Origin: Zygnema cylindricum
Taxonomy: Eukaryota; Streptophyta; Zygnematophyceae; Zygnematales; Zygnemataceae
Direction: 5' to 3'
DNA: 64,000 nt
Assembly: GCA_037447655.1 (NCBI GenBank)
Contig: JBBHKE010000113.1
Coordinates: forward strand, 21,023 to 85,022
The position numbers and the translations under genes are program-made. Shown here piece after piece: positions 39,052-49,407 of this stretch (position 1 is the stretch's first letter; the number at the start of each line of letters is the position of its first letter). A model generated the notes under the pieces. That model saw only the letters and a list, made by a program, of their open reading frames with translations, ran no database searches and was not told the origin of the DNA.

Positions 39052-42000
39052 AGATGTACCGAAGTGGTACGATTCAGCAACAACAGTTGGCTGATCAGAA
39101 AGTTAAGGAGTATGTATACAAAGGGGGAAATATGTTGGATTTTTGCAATGAGCTTGTTACACTCTTCATGGAGCTAGAGAGTGCGGGTAAAGTTTTTAGT
39201 GAAAAAGAAAAAGTTAACTGTTTACTAATGAAGTTACCTGATGAGTTCGAGAACATAGTCAACCGTGTGCAGGACTTGCCGGACTCAAGGTGGATATGGA
39301 ACTCAGTGGTAGGGATGATTCTCGTTCGAGAGAATACGATTGAGATCCGAAGGGGAGGAAAGAGTGGCCAAGCCTTGGCAACAGCGACCGATTGGAGGAA
39401 CAAGGATTCTCGGAAACCAGTCCGAAACTATGGGGGTAGGGAGCAGAAAAAACAGGTTGGCGAGTTCGAACCAAGGGCTCCCAAAGGTTTATGTCATTTT
39501 TGTAAGAAACCGGGGCACTATATGGCAGAGTGCACCAAGCTAACCGAGCTTCGGTTAAAGGAGGGGCAGACCGGTGGTACCCCGAGAGGAAAGAAAAAGG
39601 CCCTTGTCACACAGGTACTTGAGGCGGAATCCGAGGACGAGGACGATGAGCTCCTTTTGGATGAGGAGTTGGAGGCGAAAACTGAGGTTGAAATTCCACG
39701 AAGGCAGAAATGTGCTTACGGTGGATTGAAAGGTGAAGCAGGCTGGATTATAGATTCAGGTGCCTCAATGCACATGTGTAAGGATAGACACCTGTTCACT
39801 AAGATAAGAAAGATTCCCACCGTAGAGATAGAGTACGGGGATGGGAGGATAGTCACCACTACTCTTGTAGGATCGGTAGATCTGAAAGTGTTAGTAGAAG
39901 GAAAGACATCCATATTAACATTCTCCGATGTATTGTTTATTCCGGAGCTGAACAAAAACCTTATCTCTACATCAGTATTAGATGATAAGGGTTTTTTCAC
40001 TAGCACTAGGGAAGGAGTCTTTACTGCTAGTTTTGAGGAGGATGTCTATTTCATTGCTGAGAAAGGTAGCCATGGGATGTTTAGGCTGATCTTAAGTAAT
40101 GAAACGAAGAAACTTTATTATGCTGGTGTTCATGATATTATGATGTGGCATAAGAGGCTTGGGCATGTGAATCTAGATAAGTTAAGAGAGATGAAAAAGA
40201 TGGGAGTGGTGGAAGGGATTCAGTTCAGTGAGAGTGATGATATAAGTGATTGTAGTGGGTGTGCTCAAGGTAAAGCACACAGATTACCCTTTCCAAAAAC
40301 AGCCACCTACAAGGGAGAAAAACTTCTAGATCTAGTACACACAGATATTTGGGGACCGGCTAGAGTGCCCTCACCGGGGGGGAAGAGATTTATGATGACT
40401 ATAACTGATGATTGGTCTCGGTATTCCCGAGTATATTTTTTGAAAAACAAGTTAGAGGCTGAGGACTTTTTTAGACAATATAAAGCATGGAGCGAAAAAC
40501 TCCATGAAACTCCAATCAAGAGAGTAAGGAGTGACAATGGTGGAGAGTATACTTCTAACCAGTTTGAGGATTTTTTGAGGGAAGATGGGGTTCAACACCA
40601 AAAGACAGTGCCAGAAAATCCTGAACAGAATGGGGTAGCTGAAAGGTTAAATAGAACACTAAGTGATAATGCTAGAAGTATGTTGTCGGATAAGAAGATA
40701 GGAAAAAGGTTTTGGGCAGAAGCAATGAACTGTGCTAATTACCTCAAAAATAGAGTTCTTACTTCAGCTATAAAAGATCAAACACCTTATGAGAGATGGA
40801 CAAGCCGGAAACCAGACTTATCTCATTTAAAGGTTTTCGGCAGTCAAGTATTCAGTCTAGATACTGATCGGTCCAATTGGAAGCTAGATCCTAAAGGAAA
40901 ACCGGGATACTTATTAGGATATGATGAGGATGTTAAAGGATATAGAGTTTATGATCTAAAAAGAGAAGATATAATCTTAGTAAAGCATCTAGTAGTTATG
41001 GATGAAGGAAAGTCTGTGGATCCCTTCAAATATACAAAGTCAGTAAAAATCAGATTTGAGTCAGAAAATTCTGATGACTTTGAGCTTCCTAACTATCCAG
41101 GTTTTAGAGACGATGACATTCTTGCAGGAACAAATCAGACCGAAAAGGACTCGGCTGTGGAAACTCCAGTGACAACTCTACTCGAAGCGGAAGACGTGGT
41201 GGAAATTGATTCGGAATCAAGGGATAGGGGAGAAGCCGAGTTTGTTCGAAAGAATCCACGAGAACCATCTATTCCGGCCTCAGATTTTGAGGGAGGGAGG
41301 AGAAGTAGCAAAAGACTGCAAGAAAAACAGGTTAATAACAAGGTAACTAAACTATCTCATCAAGATGAACCTCAAACTTATCGAGAGGCGATGACTTGTC
41401 CAGAAAGAAACCGGTGGAAGACAGCCATCAATGAGGAGATGGCTTCAATCATGGCAGCCGATACTTGGGAGCTGGTGGACTGTCCACCTAACCGAAAACC
41501 AATCGGTTGTAAGTGGGTTTTCAAACTAAAACTGAACCCAGATAACACAATCGAGCGCTACAAGGCCAGATTAGTGGCAAAGGGATTTACACAAAAGGAA
41601 GGAATTGACTACGAGGAAACCTTTGCCCCGGTGGTCAGATTTCCCTCCGTCCGCATACTTCTCAGTTTAGCAACGGCGGAAGACATGGAAGTGCACCAGA
41701 TGGACATCAAAACAGCCTTTTTGCAGGAAGAATTGGAAGAGGAGATCTTCATGCGACAACCCGAAGGGTTTGTGGAAGAAGGAGAGGAGAGTAAGGTATG
41801 CCGGCTGATTAAATCTCTTTATGGTTTGAAACAGGCGCCCCGACAGTGGAATAAGAAGCTTCATGAGTTTCTTACCGGTCTAGGATATATTCGGATCAGC
41901 TCAGATCACTCAATCTATGTTTTCGAAGATGAGGAAGGTTTTATATTTATTGCAATTTATGTTGATGATTTGCTTGTTTTAAGTAAATCAATGGAAAAAA

Positions 42001-42953
42001 ATAATAAACTGAAAACCGATCTTAAGGGGAGATTTGAAATGAAGGATATGGGGGAAGCAAAATATATTTTGGGAATTCAAGTAGAGAGAGACCGAAAAAG
42101 GAAAATTATAAGACTGACTCAAAAAGAAGCAATAGGGAACATGCTTGAAAAATTTCAAATGGATAAAGCTAATAGTTGTACAACTCCAATGGAATTGAAG
42201 AAGGGAAGTGAGGGGAGTGAGGAAGAAGGAGTCATAGTCTTAGACGAGGAATTATCTCCTGAAGAACAGAAGTTCATGCAGACTATTCCTTACAGGCAAG
42301 TAGTGGGAAGTCTAATCTATTTTATGAATTGTACCCGGCCGGATTTAGCTGCAGCTGTAGGAGTGCTGAGTAGAAGTCTAAATGCTCCCACTAAGAAGGA
42401 TTGGGAGGCAGCTAAGAGAGTCTTTAGATACTTGGTAGGAACTAGAGATCTATGGTTGCATTTGGGTGGGGAGAATACTGACATCACTACTTGGAGTGAT
42501 GCCAGTTATGGTGATGCTCCGATGAGGAGATGTACTTCTGGATATGTATTATATGTGGGTGATGGGGCTTGCTGTTGGAGTAGCAAACAGCAAAAGGTTA
42601 TTGCTCAGTCCACCATGGAGGCTGAGTATATGGCCTCTTGCTCTGCTGTAAAAGAATTGATGTGGGTCAAGTCTTTGCTTGGTGAGCTTGGTCACCTTAA
42701 GAGTGGTGTGCAGAAAATATTTTGTGATAATCAGGCAGCAATCGCTATTTCTGCCAATCCTAAACACCATTTTAAAGCCAAACACATGGACATCAGACTC
42801 AGCTTTGTTAGAGAGAAAGTAGAAAACAAAATAATCAGTTTAGAGTACAGACCAGATAGTGAGATGGTAGCAGATATGATGACCAAACCTGTGCCTTCCC
42901 CTAAGCTAATTTTTTGCAGGGAGAAGTGTGGTCTGAAATTAAAGATTGACTAG
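39000..42953 (+). CDS. CopG Gag-Pol, main frame
   Basis: This 1317-residue frame has no stops. Only residues after about 6 are homologous, because its first ATG lies in the overlap with the upstream gag frame. Order: Gag C-terminal half, zinc knuckle LCHFCKKPGHYMAEC (about 165-178), protease IIDSGASMHMC (about 251-261), GAG-pre-integrase (HKRLGHVNLDKL, CSGCAQGKAHRLPFP). The integrase has catalytic residues in HTDIWGP, RSDNGGEY and QNGVAERLNR. RT has AIYVDDLLVLSKS, and RNase H has TWSDASYGDAPMRRCTSGY, ending REKCGLKLKID. All catalytic motifs are intact. The single gag frameshift upstream would block a full Gag-Pol unless bypassed. Confidence 0.92.
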   Translation: MSSFAGREASDLWMALIEMYRSGTIQQQQLADQKVKEYVYKGGNMLDFCNELVTLFMELESAGKVFSEKEKVNCLLMKLPDEFENIVNRVQDLPDSRWIWNSVVGMILVRENTIEIRRGGKSGQALATATDWRNKDSRKPVRNYGGREQKKQVGEFEPRAPKGLCHFCKKPGHYMAECTKLTELRLKEGQTGGTPRGKKKALVTQVLEAESEDEDDELLLDEELEAKTEVEIPRRQKCAYGGLKGEAGWIIDSGASMHMCKDRHLFTKIRKIPTVEIEYGDGRIVTTTLVGSVDLKVLVEGKTSILTFSDVLFIPELNKNLISTSVLDDKGFFTSTREGVFTASFEEDVYFIAEKGSHGMFRLILSNETKKLYYAGVHDIMMWHKRLGHVNLDKLREMKKMGVVEGIQFSESDDISDCSGCAQGKAHRLPFPKTATYKGEKLLDLVHTDIWGPARVPSPGGKRFMMTITDDWSRYSRVYFLKNKLEAEDFFRQYKAWSEKLHETPIKRVRSDNGGEYTSNQFEDFLREDGVQHQKTVPENPEQNGVAERLNRTLSDNARSMLSDKKIGKRFWAEAMNCANYLKNRVLTSAIKDQTPYERWTSRKPDLSHLKVFGSQVFSLDTDRSNWKLDPKGKPGYLLGYDEDVKGYRVYDLKREDIILVKHLVVMDEGKSVDPFKYTKSVKIRFESENSDDFELPNYPGFRDDDILAGTNQTEKDSAVETPVTTLLEAEDVVEIDSESRDRGEAEFVRKNPREPSIPASDFEGGRRSSKRLQEKQVNNKVTKLSHQDEPQTYREAMTCPERNRWKTAINEEMASIMAADTWELVDCPPNRKPIGCKWVFKLKLNPDNTIERYKARLVAKGFTQKEGIDYEETFAPVVRFPSVRILLSLATAEDMEVHQMDIKTAFLQEELEEEIFMRQPEGFVEEGEESKVCRLIKSLYGLKQAPRQWNKKLHEFLTGLGYIRISSDHSIYVFEDEEGFIFIAIYVDDLLVLSKSMEKNNKLKTDLKGRFEMKDMGEAKYILGIQVERDRKRKIIRLTQKEAIGNMLEKFQMDKANSCTTPMELKKGSEGSEEEGVIVLDEELSPEEQKFMQTIPYRQVVGSLIYFMNCTRPDLAAAVGVLSRSLNAPTKKDWEAAKRVFRYLVGTRDLWLHLGGENTDITTWSDASYGDAPMRRCTSGYVLYVGDGACCWSSKQQKVIAQSTMEAEYMASCSAVKELMWVKSLLGELGHLKSGVQKIFCDNQAAIAISANPKHHFKAKHMDIRLSFVREKVENKIISLEYRPDSEMVADMMTKPVPSPKLIFCREKCGLKLKID

Positions 42954-42966
42954 AAAATAAGGGGAG

Positions 42967-44015
42967 TGTAGAAACTAATGGTTTATTTAGTATTTTCTAG
43001 GTCTGAAAAGAAATATAGAAGTCGAGGCAATCTATCTCTAACTTCTCTCTCCAACTCTCAAACTTGTCGCAGTCACTGAAAAATTGGAGAGGAAGCTAGA
43101 GCCATGGCTACCTTGGCTATCCTGAGGTTTACGGGAATTTTATATTAGGGTTTACATATTTAATTAAAATGTATGTGCCGGCGGCAGGATTTGATCCTTG
43201 TACCTGCCGGCCGGCAGACACGAAGTAGCTGGTAGCCTTAGCCGTTTAATCTAGTGGTAGTGTTACCTAGCATATAGTTTGATAATTATTTAGAAATGTA
43301 TACAAGCGATAAACCATTTAACTGAAATTAATTACGGGATACATAGATCCACTAATATATAATGTACGACTTACGGTACGGACAAAAATCAGTACCGCGC
43401 ATTTGTTTCGTAAATGAAACAAATACCGCGCATGTATTTATTACGGCTACGATTAAAGCCGAATTTAATCGTACGGCCGGGATTAGCGCCGAGATCGCGG
43501 AGGAAGATTTCGGCGGTTTGTGGCCATCGCCACATCGGATGACGCGTGGCAAAATTCCGTTGGATTGTGGAAACTCCGGAGATTATGGCACCGAATCCGG
43601 ATTTGACATGTGTCGACATTTTGGCCATGTCGTACAATGTCCTTACATAAAGTACACCGGCAGCTGTACTTTTGCGTACGGAACTCAATTCTGATTGGTT
43701 CCGTACATCAGTAGATAGAGTCTGTGAGAGAGATAGGACTTAGAAAAATTAGAAGATAGGACCCTCTCTCTCAGAGAGCTTCTGTACAAAAGGTCAACTT
43801 TGACCCTCCATAACTTACTGCTCAGGGGAGCAAATTCAGAGATTCTTTTTGCTATCGACTCAGGGGAGTCTTGTCTTCACAGGGGTGAAGTTGGTCAGAG
43901 TTTTTGTCTGCCAGGGTGGCAGTTATTTTTGCTTAAACACAAAGGGGTCAGGATTATCCTAGAGGCTTCTTGGAAGCTGTCCACTCTGAGGACTTATGGA
44001 GGTCTCAGAGTTTCA
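42967..44015 (+). repeat. CopG 3' LTR
   Basis: It starts TGTAGAAAC after the purine tract GAAAATAAGGGGAG and ends GAGTTTCA, followed by the CCACC duplication at 44016-44020. It has the same length as the 5' LTR (1049 bp) with about 14 substitutions. It carries its own tRNA-like segment at 43178-43271 and GTAC hairpin near 43649-43672. Confidence 0.93.
43178..43271 (-). other. tRNA-like segment, antisense to CopG 3' LTR
   Basis: This is the 3' LTR copy of the segment at 37778-37871, identical as far as I can see. It carries the same GGATCAAATCC B-box-like sequence. Confidence 0.5.
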
Positions 44016-44604
44016 CCACCGAATCGGAAAGCAATCAATTGTAAGTGGGTTTCCAAGTGAAAACTAAATCTTGATATTACGATTGAGAGACATAAGACTA
44101 GGCTTGATGATAAGGGTTATATCCAAAAAGATGGTATTGTTTACGGGGAGAATTTCTCACCTGTAGTTTGCTTTCCTATTATTAGGATATTTTTATCTGT
44201 AGCACCAATAGAGGATAAGGAACGGCGTCAGCTGCATCTAAAAATAACTTCTTGCATGGGGATTTAGAGGAAATTATATATATGAAGCAGCTAAAGAGGT
44301 ATGCAAAAAAAAAAAAAAGATAATATGGTGTGTAAACAGTTGAAGTCTCTTTATAGTCTGAAGCGGGCTCCACGGCAGTGGAACGTGAAACTAGATGAAT
44401 TTTTTACACATCTAGGAGTTACTACAATCAGCTCAGATCATTCAGTTTATATAATAGAATGAGAAGATGAAGTTATATATATATATATTGATGTTTATGT
44501 GGATGATTTGTTGTTGCTGAGAAAATCCATTAATGAAATTAACAAAATAAAAACAACTTTGAATTCCAGGTTCGAAATGAAGTATTTAGGGGAGGCTAAA
44601 TATA
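44016..44604 (+). pseudogene. CopF reverse transcriptase fragment
   Basis: Continuing from 37566, the sequence reads NRKAINCKWVSK, then with stops LYSLKRAPRQWNVKLDEFF, TISSDHSVY, and DVYVDDLLLLRKSINEINKI, ending SRFEMKYLGEAKY at the K junction. The YVDD is intact. A poly-A run at 44306-44320 causes a shift. It matches CopC RT closely. Confidence 0.87.
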
Positions 44605-45680
44605 TGTCAAGCCGCATTGTGTCGTTATATTCATTTAGTTAATTTATAGCAGTGTCGCGGATTGCAGCCAAACTAATTTGTATTTAGGTGTAATTTTAGG
44701 TTTTGCAGGTACGTATATACAATTTAGATCTTACATATACTTCCCGTGAGTTCCGCCAACGACAAATTTGTATGTTCGCGCGAAAAATCATCTAAGTCGT
44801 CAACTCGAAAGTAAAACAATCATCGAAATCAAGGATCTTCGTCGTCAACGCGAATTTTATTCGACGGTTGTTATAATTCGAACGTACGAACAAGCAAATT
44901 GTGAATTCTGATAGGATGAAACTTAAGTCGTAAACCGTTTGAGGTTCACGCATTCACATGTAAATAGGAAGGGATTTTATCCGTAAGTCGTAGATTATAT
45001 AACGTAGGGCATGGGATTTTAGTCGCCTATAGGCTAAATCCAAACTAGACGCATTACTCACATGGCACGCTCAAATTTCATTGGTTCATTTTGCTTAGGC
45101 GTATACGTTGTTACTTAGTAGATTTTAGGTCATTTGCTGCACGCAATTTTCTGAGTACAGGAAATTTTCAGTATTGGAGATTTTTGCCGCCATTATTTCT
45201 CCTGTAAAATTGTCTAGGCAACTTAATGGCAATTTTCTACCTTACCGTGAAGCATTTAGTATTCTCACACAATATCATTCTTTTGTAAAGCTCTTTATAT
45301 TAATCTATACGGCTCAAGACCTGCATGGTTTCGCTTGAATTTTCTTCATTTTCTCTCGTGGACTTCTTTTTTGGGTTGTGGCTAAACCCTAATTAGTGTG
45401 GGAATTACATGTTGACCATATTATTTTGCTATCATTTATTTCCTGTGACTTTGCATTTATTTCTATTTTGCTTTATGTGCATCCTCTGAGCTTGGTTATC
45501 TCAAACTCATAAGTGTTTTCTATATTGTCGTTTTTGTTCTTGTTTTCCATTTCGTTTGTTTTCTTTTTCGATCTATTTCTTAAGCCTAATTTCGGACTAT
45601 CTTCAGTAGGATAACTCCTATAAGGAATAAACCCAAACCGTAGAGCCTAGTGGTTACCCATCGGCTTAGTATTCCTGTAC

Positions 45681-45956
45681 TCATAAAACTGTTAGTTTTC
45701 CGACTTGATTATGATTCGGCAAGCCTTTGTCAAAAATAGGTGCTCGTTGTTGGACGGTATAATCCCAAAGGGTTCGATCGGCCAACGTCGGCATATGAAC
45801 GACCGTTCGGGCCATTCTTGTGAACTGTTCTTTCATTTCCGCCATTAAGGCCGCGAATTGTTTCTTCATCATAGCTGCCATGGTAGCTTGCATCTCGATC
45901 TTTTCTCTCTCTCTACGGGAAATCTTAGGAGGAGTTGATTCTTTCCCGGTCTCCAT
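45681..45956 (-). CDS. Unknown coiled-coil ORF in K
   Basis: This 91-residue frame begins METGKESTPPKISRREREK and continues with a Met/Gln/Lys/Glu-rich helix (MAAMMKKQFAALMAEMKEQF) of coiled-coil character, then TLWDYTVQQRAPIFDKGL. The composition resembles the N-terminus of some retroelement Gag proteins, but I do not recognise a family. It is on the opposite strand from the protease-like ORF. It may be a fragment or chance frame. Confidence 0.35.
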   Translation of the reverse strand: METGKESTPPKISRREREKIEMQATMAAMMKKQFAALMAEMKEQFTRMARTVVHMPTLADRTLWDYTVQQRAPIFDKGLPNHNQVGKLTVL

Positions 45957-46336
45957 AGGTGGGGTGACCGGCTATGTGGAACGGGCGTGAATATCCCATT
46001 TTCGAGAAAAAAATCCTCTCCCCTCTATCGGAAACGGCTTTAGCTATTGCAACTGAAACACTTACAATCTTAGATGGTACAATTCAAGATGCTCATCACG
46101 TTTAGGAAAGGTTGAGCATTTTGTGAGCCATGATTGAAGACATGCCTAAGGCTTCTCCCATTTTGGATGAGGTCACAACAGCTGCTCTTTTTTGAGCGTT
46201 GCATCTGAAACTGTGATTTTTTGGTGGTCCAGCCAATTTCGGCGGACGAACGTAGTACGTTGGATCCTCACGTCACTTTTCTTGATTAGAGCCGATACTC
46301 ATTCACAGTCAATGGTGTCGCCCTTCCCTCCCTTTC

Positions 46337-46822
46337 ATGAACACCAGAGCCAAACCCGTGATCCTCGGATCCGAATTTGCCTTGAAGCTTGGCCTCACGG
46401 CAGATAAGCTGCAACGTACAATCACACGTTTACTAACTTCAGCTAGTACCACGGAGTCGGTCCTTAGAATCACCAAATACTCCCCCATGTTTCGATTTAA
46501 AACAGAAACCAAAACCAAATTTTGTGAAATTTCCTCACATGCACTCATTACTAAGTGTAGTCATTACAAATGTTTGGTTGGCCAGGACGTTATTTTTTGG
46601 GTTGGCGGCGGTGTAGATTTACATGACCAAACCTTCTCTTACAGACCCAGTCACTTATGTGAGCGGAAGAGTTGTCTTCAACTTATTTCGACACAGAAAC
46701 CATTACCCACCATGGCTCATTCAGGGACTGCACTTCCGGCTTATGCTAGTATCAACACAATAAAAATTGACATCCTTCTAGACATTCTCCGAGTTGTCAA
46801 GCTAGATTCTCATAAGATTTAG
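46337..46822 (+). pseudogene. Retropepsin-like fragment in K
   Basis: The frame starts MNTRAKPVILGSEFALKLGL, followed by TRLLTSASTTESVLRITKYS, FRFKTETKTKFCEISSHALI, and HYKCLVGQDVIFWVGGGVDL. This resembles the retropepsin region of gypsy-like elements, from just after the active Asp to the LVGQ (LLG-like) C-terminal motif. The catalytic D[ST]G should lie just upstream, where frames are broken. The function would be polyprotein cleavage. No pol follows. Confidence 0.45.
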
Positions 46823-47220
46823 GGTTTTCAAGGTGTAGATATCAAGACTATTCAAGAGCACGCCAAGAAGTGTGCTTCATGTTTTTTGCTAGATTTGTCG
46901 CAGGATTTGGATTCCATGCAGATGCTCATTACAAAGGAAAATTCTGATTTTCGGCTTCGCGAGCTCTCGATTATGTTGGCCAACTCCTCCGTAAACTAAA
47001 GAGCTGGGGGGAAGGATAATAGATCTCCCTCTCGGGTGCCCACTCACCTTCCACCTTTTTCTTGTTATTGTTGTATTATATTTTGTTGTCGTATCTTATT
47101 TGGCTATGTATTATATTCCATTTTTCTTTGTGATTTGCATTGTTCGTTTTTGTTTCCACATTTTGGTTATACAACTCTTTAGGTTGCATGCTTCTTGATG
47201 TAATTGGACGCATGCACGAC

Positions 47221-48158
47221 AATATTTTGGAAATTTAGGTAGAAAGGGATAGAAAACAACGATTAATTTACTTGACACTGAAGGAATCCATTGGGAACAT
47301 GCTTGAGAGGTTCAGCATGTCAGAGGCAAAGGGGAGAGCTACTCCAAGGTAGTTCACACTAAAAATATAGGGGAAGTAATCAGATGGCAAGATCGTGATT
47401 GATGACTCTTTGGAGTCAAAGGAGGCAGATTCTATGTCCTCCATTCTTTACAAGTAGATTGTCGAGACTCTTATCTAGTTCATGAACACTACCCGATCGG
47501 ACATTGCAACAGTTGTTACAACCTTAAGCGGATGTATGCAAAATCCTAAGAAGCCAGATTTGGAGGAAGCAAATAGGGTTCTTTAGTATCTTGCAGGAAC
47601 TCGAAACATCTAACTCTCTCTCAGTGGAGAGGAAGTGAAAATAAAGACTTAGAGTGATGCGAGCTATGGAGATATGCAAAGTGAACACTCTACCACCGGA
47701 TATATTCTAAAGATTGGAAGTGGGACATGTTGTTGGATTAGCAAACTTCAGTAGGTGACAGTTTAGTCTACTATGGAGGTTGAGTACATGGCGCCAACTC
47801 AACAGTCAAGGAGTTACTTTAGGTAAAGTCTTTCTTTCAAGAGCTTTTGTTTATGTAGTCGGGACCTCAGATAGTGTGGTGTGACAATCAAGTAACTATT
47901 GCTATTGCATCTAACCGTAGCCATCATTCCTAAAGTAAACACATTGATATCAAGCTTTGCTATTGCTATTGCATCTAACCCTAGCCATCATTTCTAAAAT
48001 AAACACATTGATATCAAGCTGCATTTAATGATAGAGGAGGTTATGGGAAGAGTTTTGAAACTCGGTTATTTACCAGATAAGCAGATGATTAAAGACATGA
48101 TGCCTAAATCCTTGTCTTCACCTCAATTATAATTTTGCAGAGAGGCATATGGTTTAAG
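47221..48158 (+). pseudogene. CopF RT connection and RNase H
   Basis: Homology to CopC resumes with VERDRKQRLIYLTLKESIGN and continues through PDIATVVTTLS, SDASYGDMQSEHSTTGY, LKIGSGTCCW, and the distal RNase H. About 45 bp around 47955-48015 is locally duplicated (GCTATTGCATCTAACC, CACATTGATATCAAGCT appear twice). It ends at REAYGLS. Stops are frequent. Confidence 0.86.
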
Positions 48159-49182
48159 TGTTGAAATTAATAGATTTCTTGAGTATTTTCTAGGTTTAAA
48201 TGTTAGTATAAAAGAAAAAGAAAAAGGACAGACAGCCTGCCTACACCTCCTCTCTCTAGCCCCCATACTTGTTGTGGTCACTGAAGGATAGAGAGATTGG
48301 TTGATCCATGGTTGCCTGAGTTCAACAGGCAGATATTTTTTAAGGCTACTAAAAATATACTTGACAGACCCGGGATTTGATCCCGGTACCTGCGGTTCGT
48401 CAAGCTGGCGGATAGTGGTTAGCTTTATCCTACTAGACTAGGACCAATGCTAAATGCTATAGTATGTGATAGATATATATATATTTAGGAAGGAGCAAAT
48501 CCATTTAACTAAAACTGTGTACGGCGTGCATGGATACAATTTTATGAATGTACCAATTCAAAACGGATACCACGCATTTTGTTTCGACAACGAAACAAAT
48601 ATCGCGCAAGTATTTATTACGGCCAAGATAGCGTCTCGCTGCAAATCCAACAGCGCACATCATCGCCGAAATCCCGGAGTAGTCACTTTGGCGTTTAGTG
48701 ACGTGGCATGACCTAGAGCCACGTGGAGAGATGACATTCGGTCATAAGAATTCCGAGGAATGTACGGACGAGTGAAAAGGAGACACGCGTCCGCTTAATA
48801 GTCCTGTCGTACATAAGCCGTACAAAAGGTACACCGGCAGTAGTACTTTTTGGTACGATACAGTAATCTGATTGGTCCGTACTTCAGTAGATAAAAGTTA
48901 TTAGAGGGAATCAGGACTTAGAAAATTTTGGTAGGCAGTCACCTCTCCTTTTGAGAGTTTGTACAAATTGGCATTTTTAGTGCCTCATAACTTATCGCCT
49001 GGTTGGGTGTTTTTAGAGATTCTTTTTCCTACGGACTCAAGCGAGTCCATGCTGCACAGGGGTGCATTCAGATTGTTAGCTTGATTGCCTGGCCAGCAGT
49101 GGCTGTGGGTTAAAGTGGGCTAGTTAACAACTATCTAGAGGCTTTTTGTATTCTGTAGTCCAATGGAGGACACAAAATTGCA
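48159..49182 (+). repeat. Unpaired LTR of the CopE/CopG clade
   Basis: It starts TGTTGAAATTAATAG and ends ATGGAGGACACAAAATTGCA. It carries an antisense tRNA-like segment (48362-48448), a G-box-like CCACGTGG (48719-48726), a GTAC hairpin (48825-48849) and ATTGG (48871-48875). The flanks (TTAAG, AGTAG) do not match, so it is not a clean solo LTR. On the left it abuts the last codons of CopF. On the right it abuts minus-strand CopH gag. Confidence 0.82.
48362..48448 (-). other. tRNA-like segment in LTR 48159-49182
   Basis: On the minus strand CCTAGTCTAGTAGGATAAAG is followed by GGTACCGGGATCAAATCCCG, a good T-arm-like hairpin with B-box-like GGATCAAATCC. It corresponds in place and direction to the segments in CopE and CopG. 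Confidence 0.55.
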
Positions 49183-49407
49183 AGTAGATGTTCTAGCTGC
49201 TGTAGTTGTGGAGGCGCTAGAAAAACATGTTCCTCTAAACCCCGGTGGTGGTCGGCATTGAATATGTGCGAACACTATGCCCATAGGTGTTTCTCAAAGA
49301 GAGCCCCTTCCATCATCCTCTCCCAATTAAGAAAGTCTGATCCATCATATATGGGTACCCTAGAGGGTGGGCCCATAACCTTAAACTCTTTGGCCTCCAT
49401 TGGCCAA
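49183..49407 (-). pseudogene. CopH Gag N-terminus
   Basis: From an ATG at 49407 inside the LTR the minus strand reads MEAKEFKVMGPPSRVPIYDG, then SDFLNWERMMEGALFEKH. After a shift it reads LWGIVFAHIQ and PPGFRG, matching CopG Gag (FWGIVSGRLG, PPGFKG). The primer-binding site GGTTATGGGCCCACC (49366-49380) is complementary in all 15 bases to the initiator tRNA-Met anticodon arm as I remember it. The rest of the element is missing, cut by the LTR at 48159-49182. Confidence 0.8.

Larger units (their letters stand above)
37567..44015 (+). mobile_element. CopG: young copia element with paired LTRs
   Basis: This 6.45-kb element has two 1049-bp LTRs, a primer site, a gag-pol region and a CCACC duplication. 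Counting by eye, the LTRs differ at about 14 positions (near 98.7% identity). The first base of the 5' LTR is A where the 3' LTR has T of the expected TG. It belongs to the clade of CopD and CopE. One frame change within gag is the only visible lesion, so it was active recently and may have been nearly complete. Confidence 0.93.
44605..47220. mobile_element. Insertion K: unclassified 2.6-kb element in CopF
   Basis: CopF RT is interrupted after GEAKY and resumes at 47221, so about 2.6 kb was inserted. The inserted DNA starts TGTCAAGCCGC and ends GCACGACA (TG...CA), next to short AT-rich flanks (ATATA/ATATT). I see no internal LTR pair. It holds a coiled-coil ORF on the minus strand and a retropepsin-like ORF on the plus strand, with no RT or integrase. 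It could be a deleted LTR element of a streptophyte gypsy-like group. From 44605 to about 45660 nothing coding is seen. Confidence 0.55.
34494..48158 (+). mobile_element. CopF: old copia element split by CopG and K
   Basis: The pieces are 34494-37566, 44016-44604 and 47221-48158. Joined, they give LTR, gag, protease, integrase, RT and RNase H of the CopB/CopC lineage. CopG interrupts at the RT N-terminus (ELPP | NRKAI), with a CCACC duplication. K interrupts after GEAKY. Dense stops show age. The 3' end stops at the last RNase H residues, and the expected 3' LTR is replaced by a foreign LTR at 48159. Confidence 0.85.
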
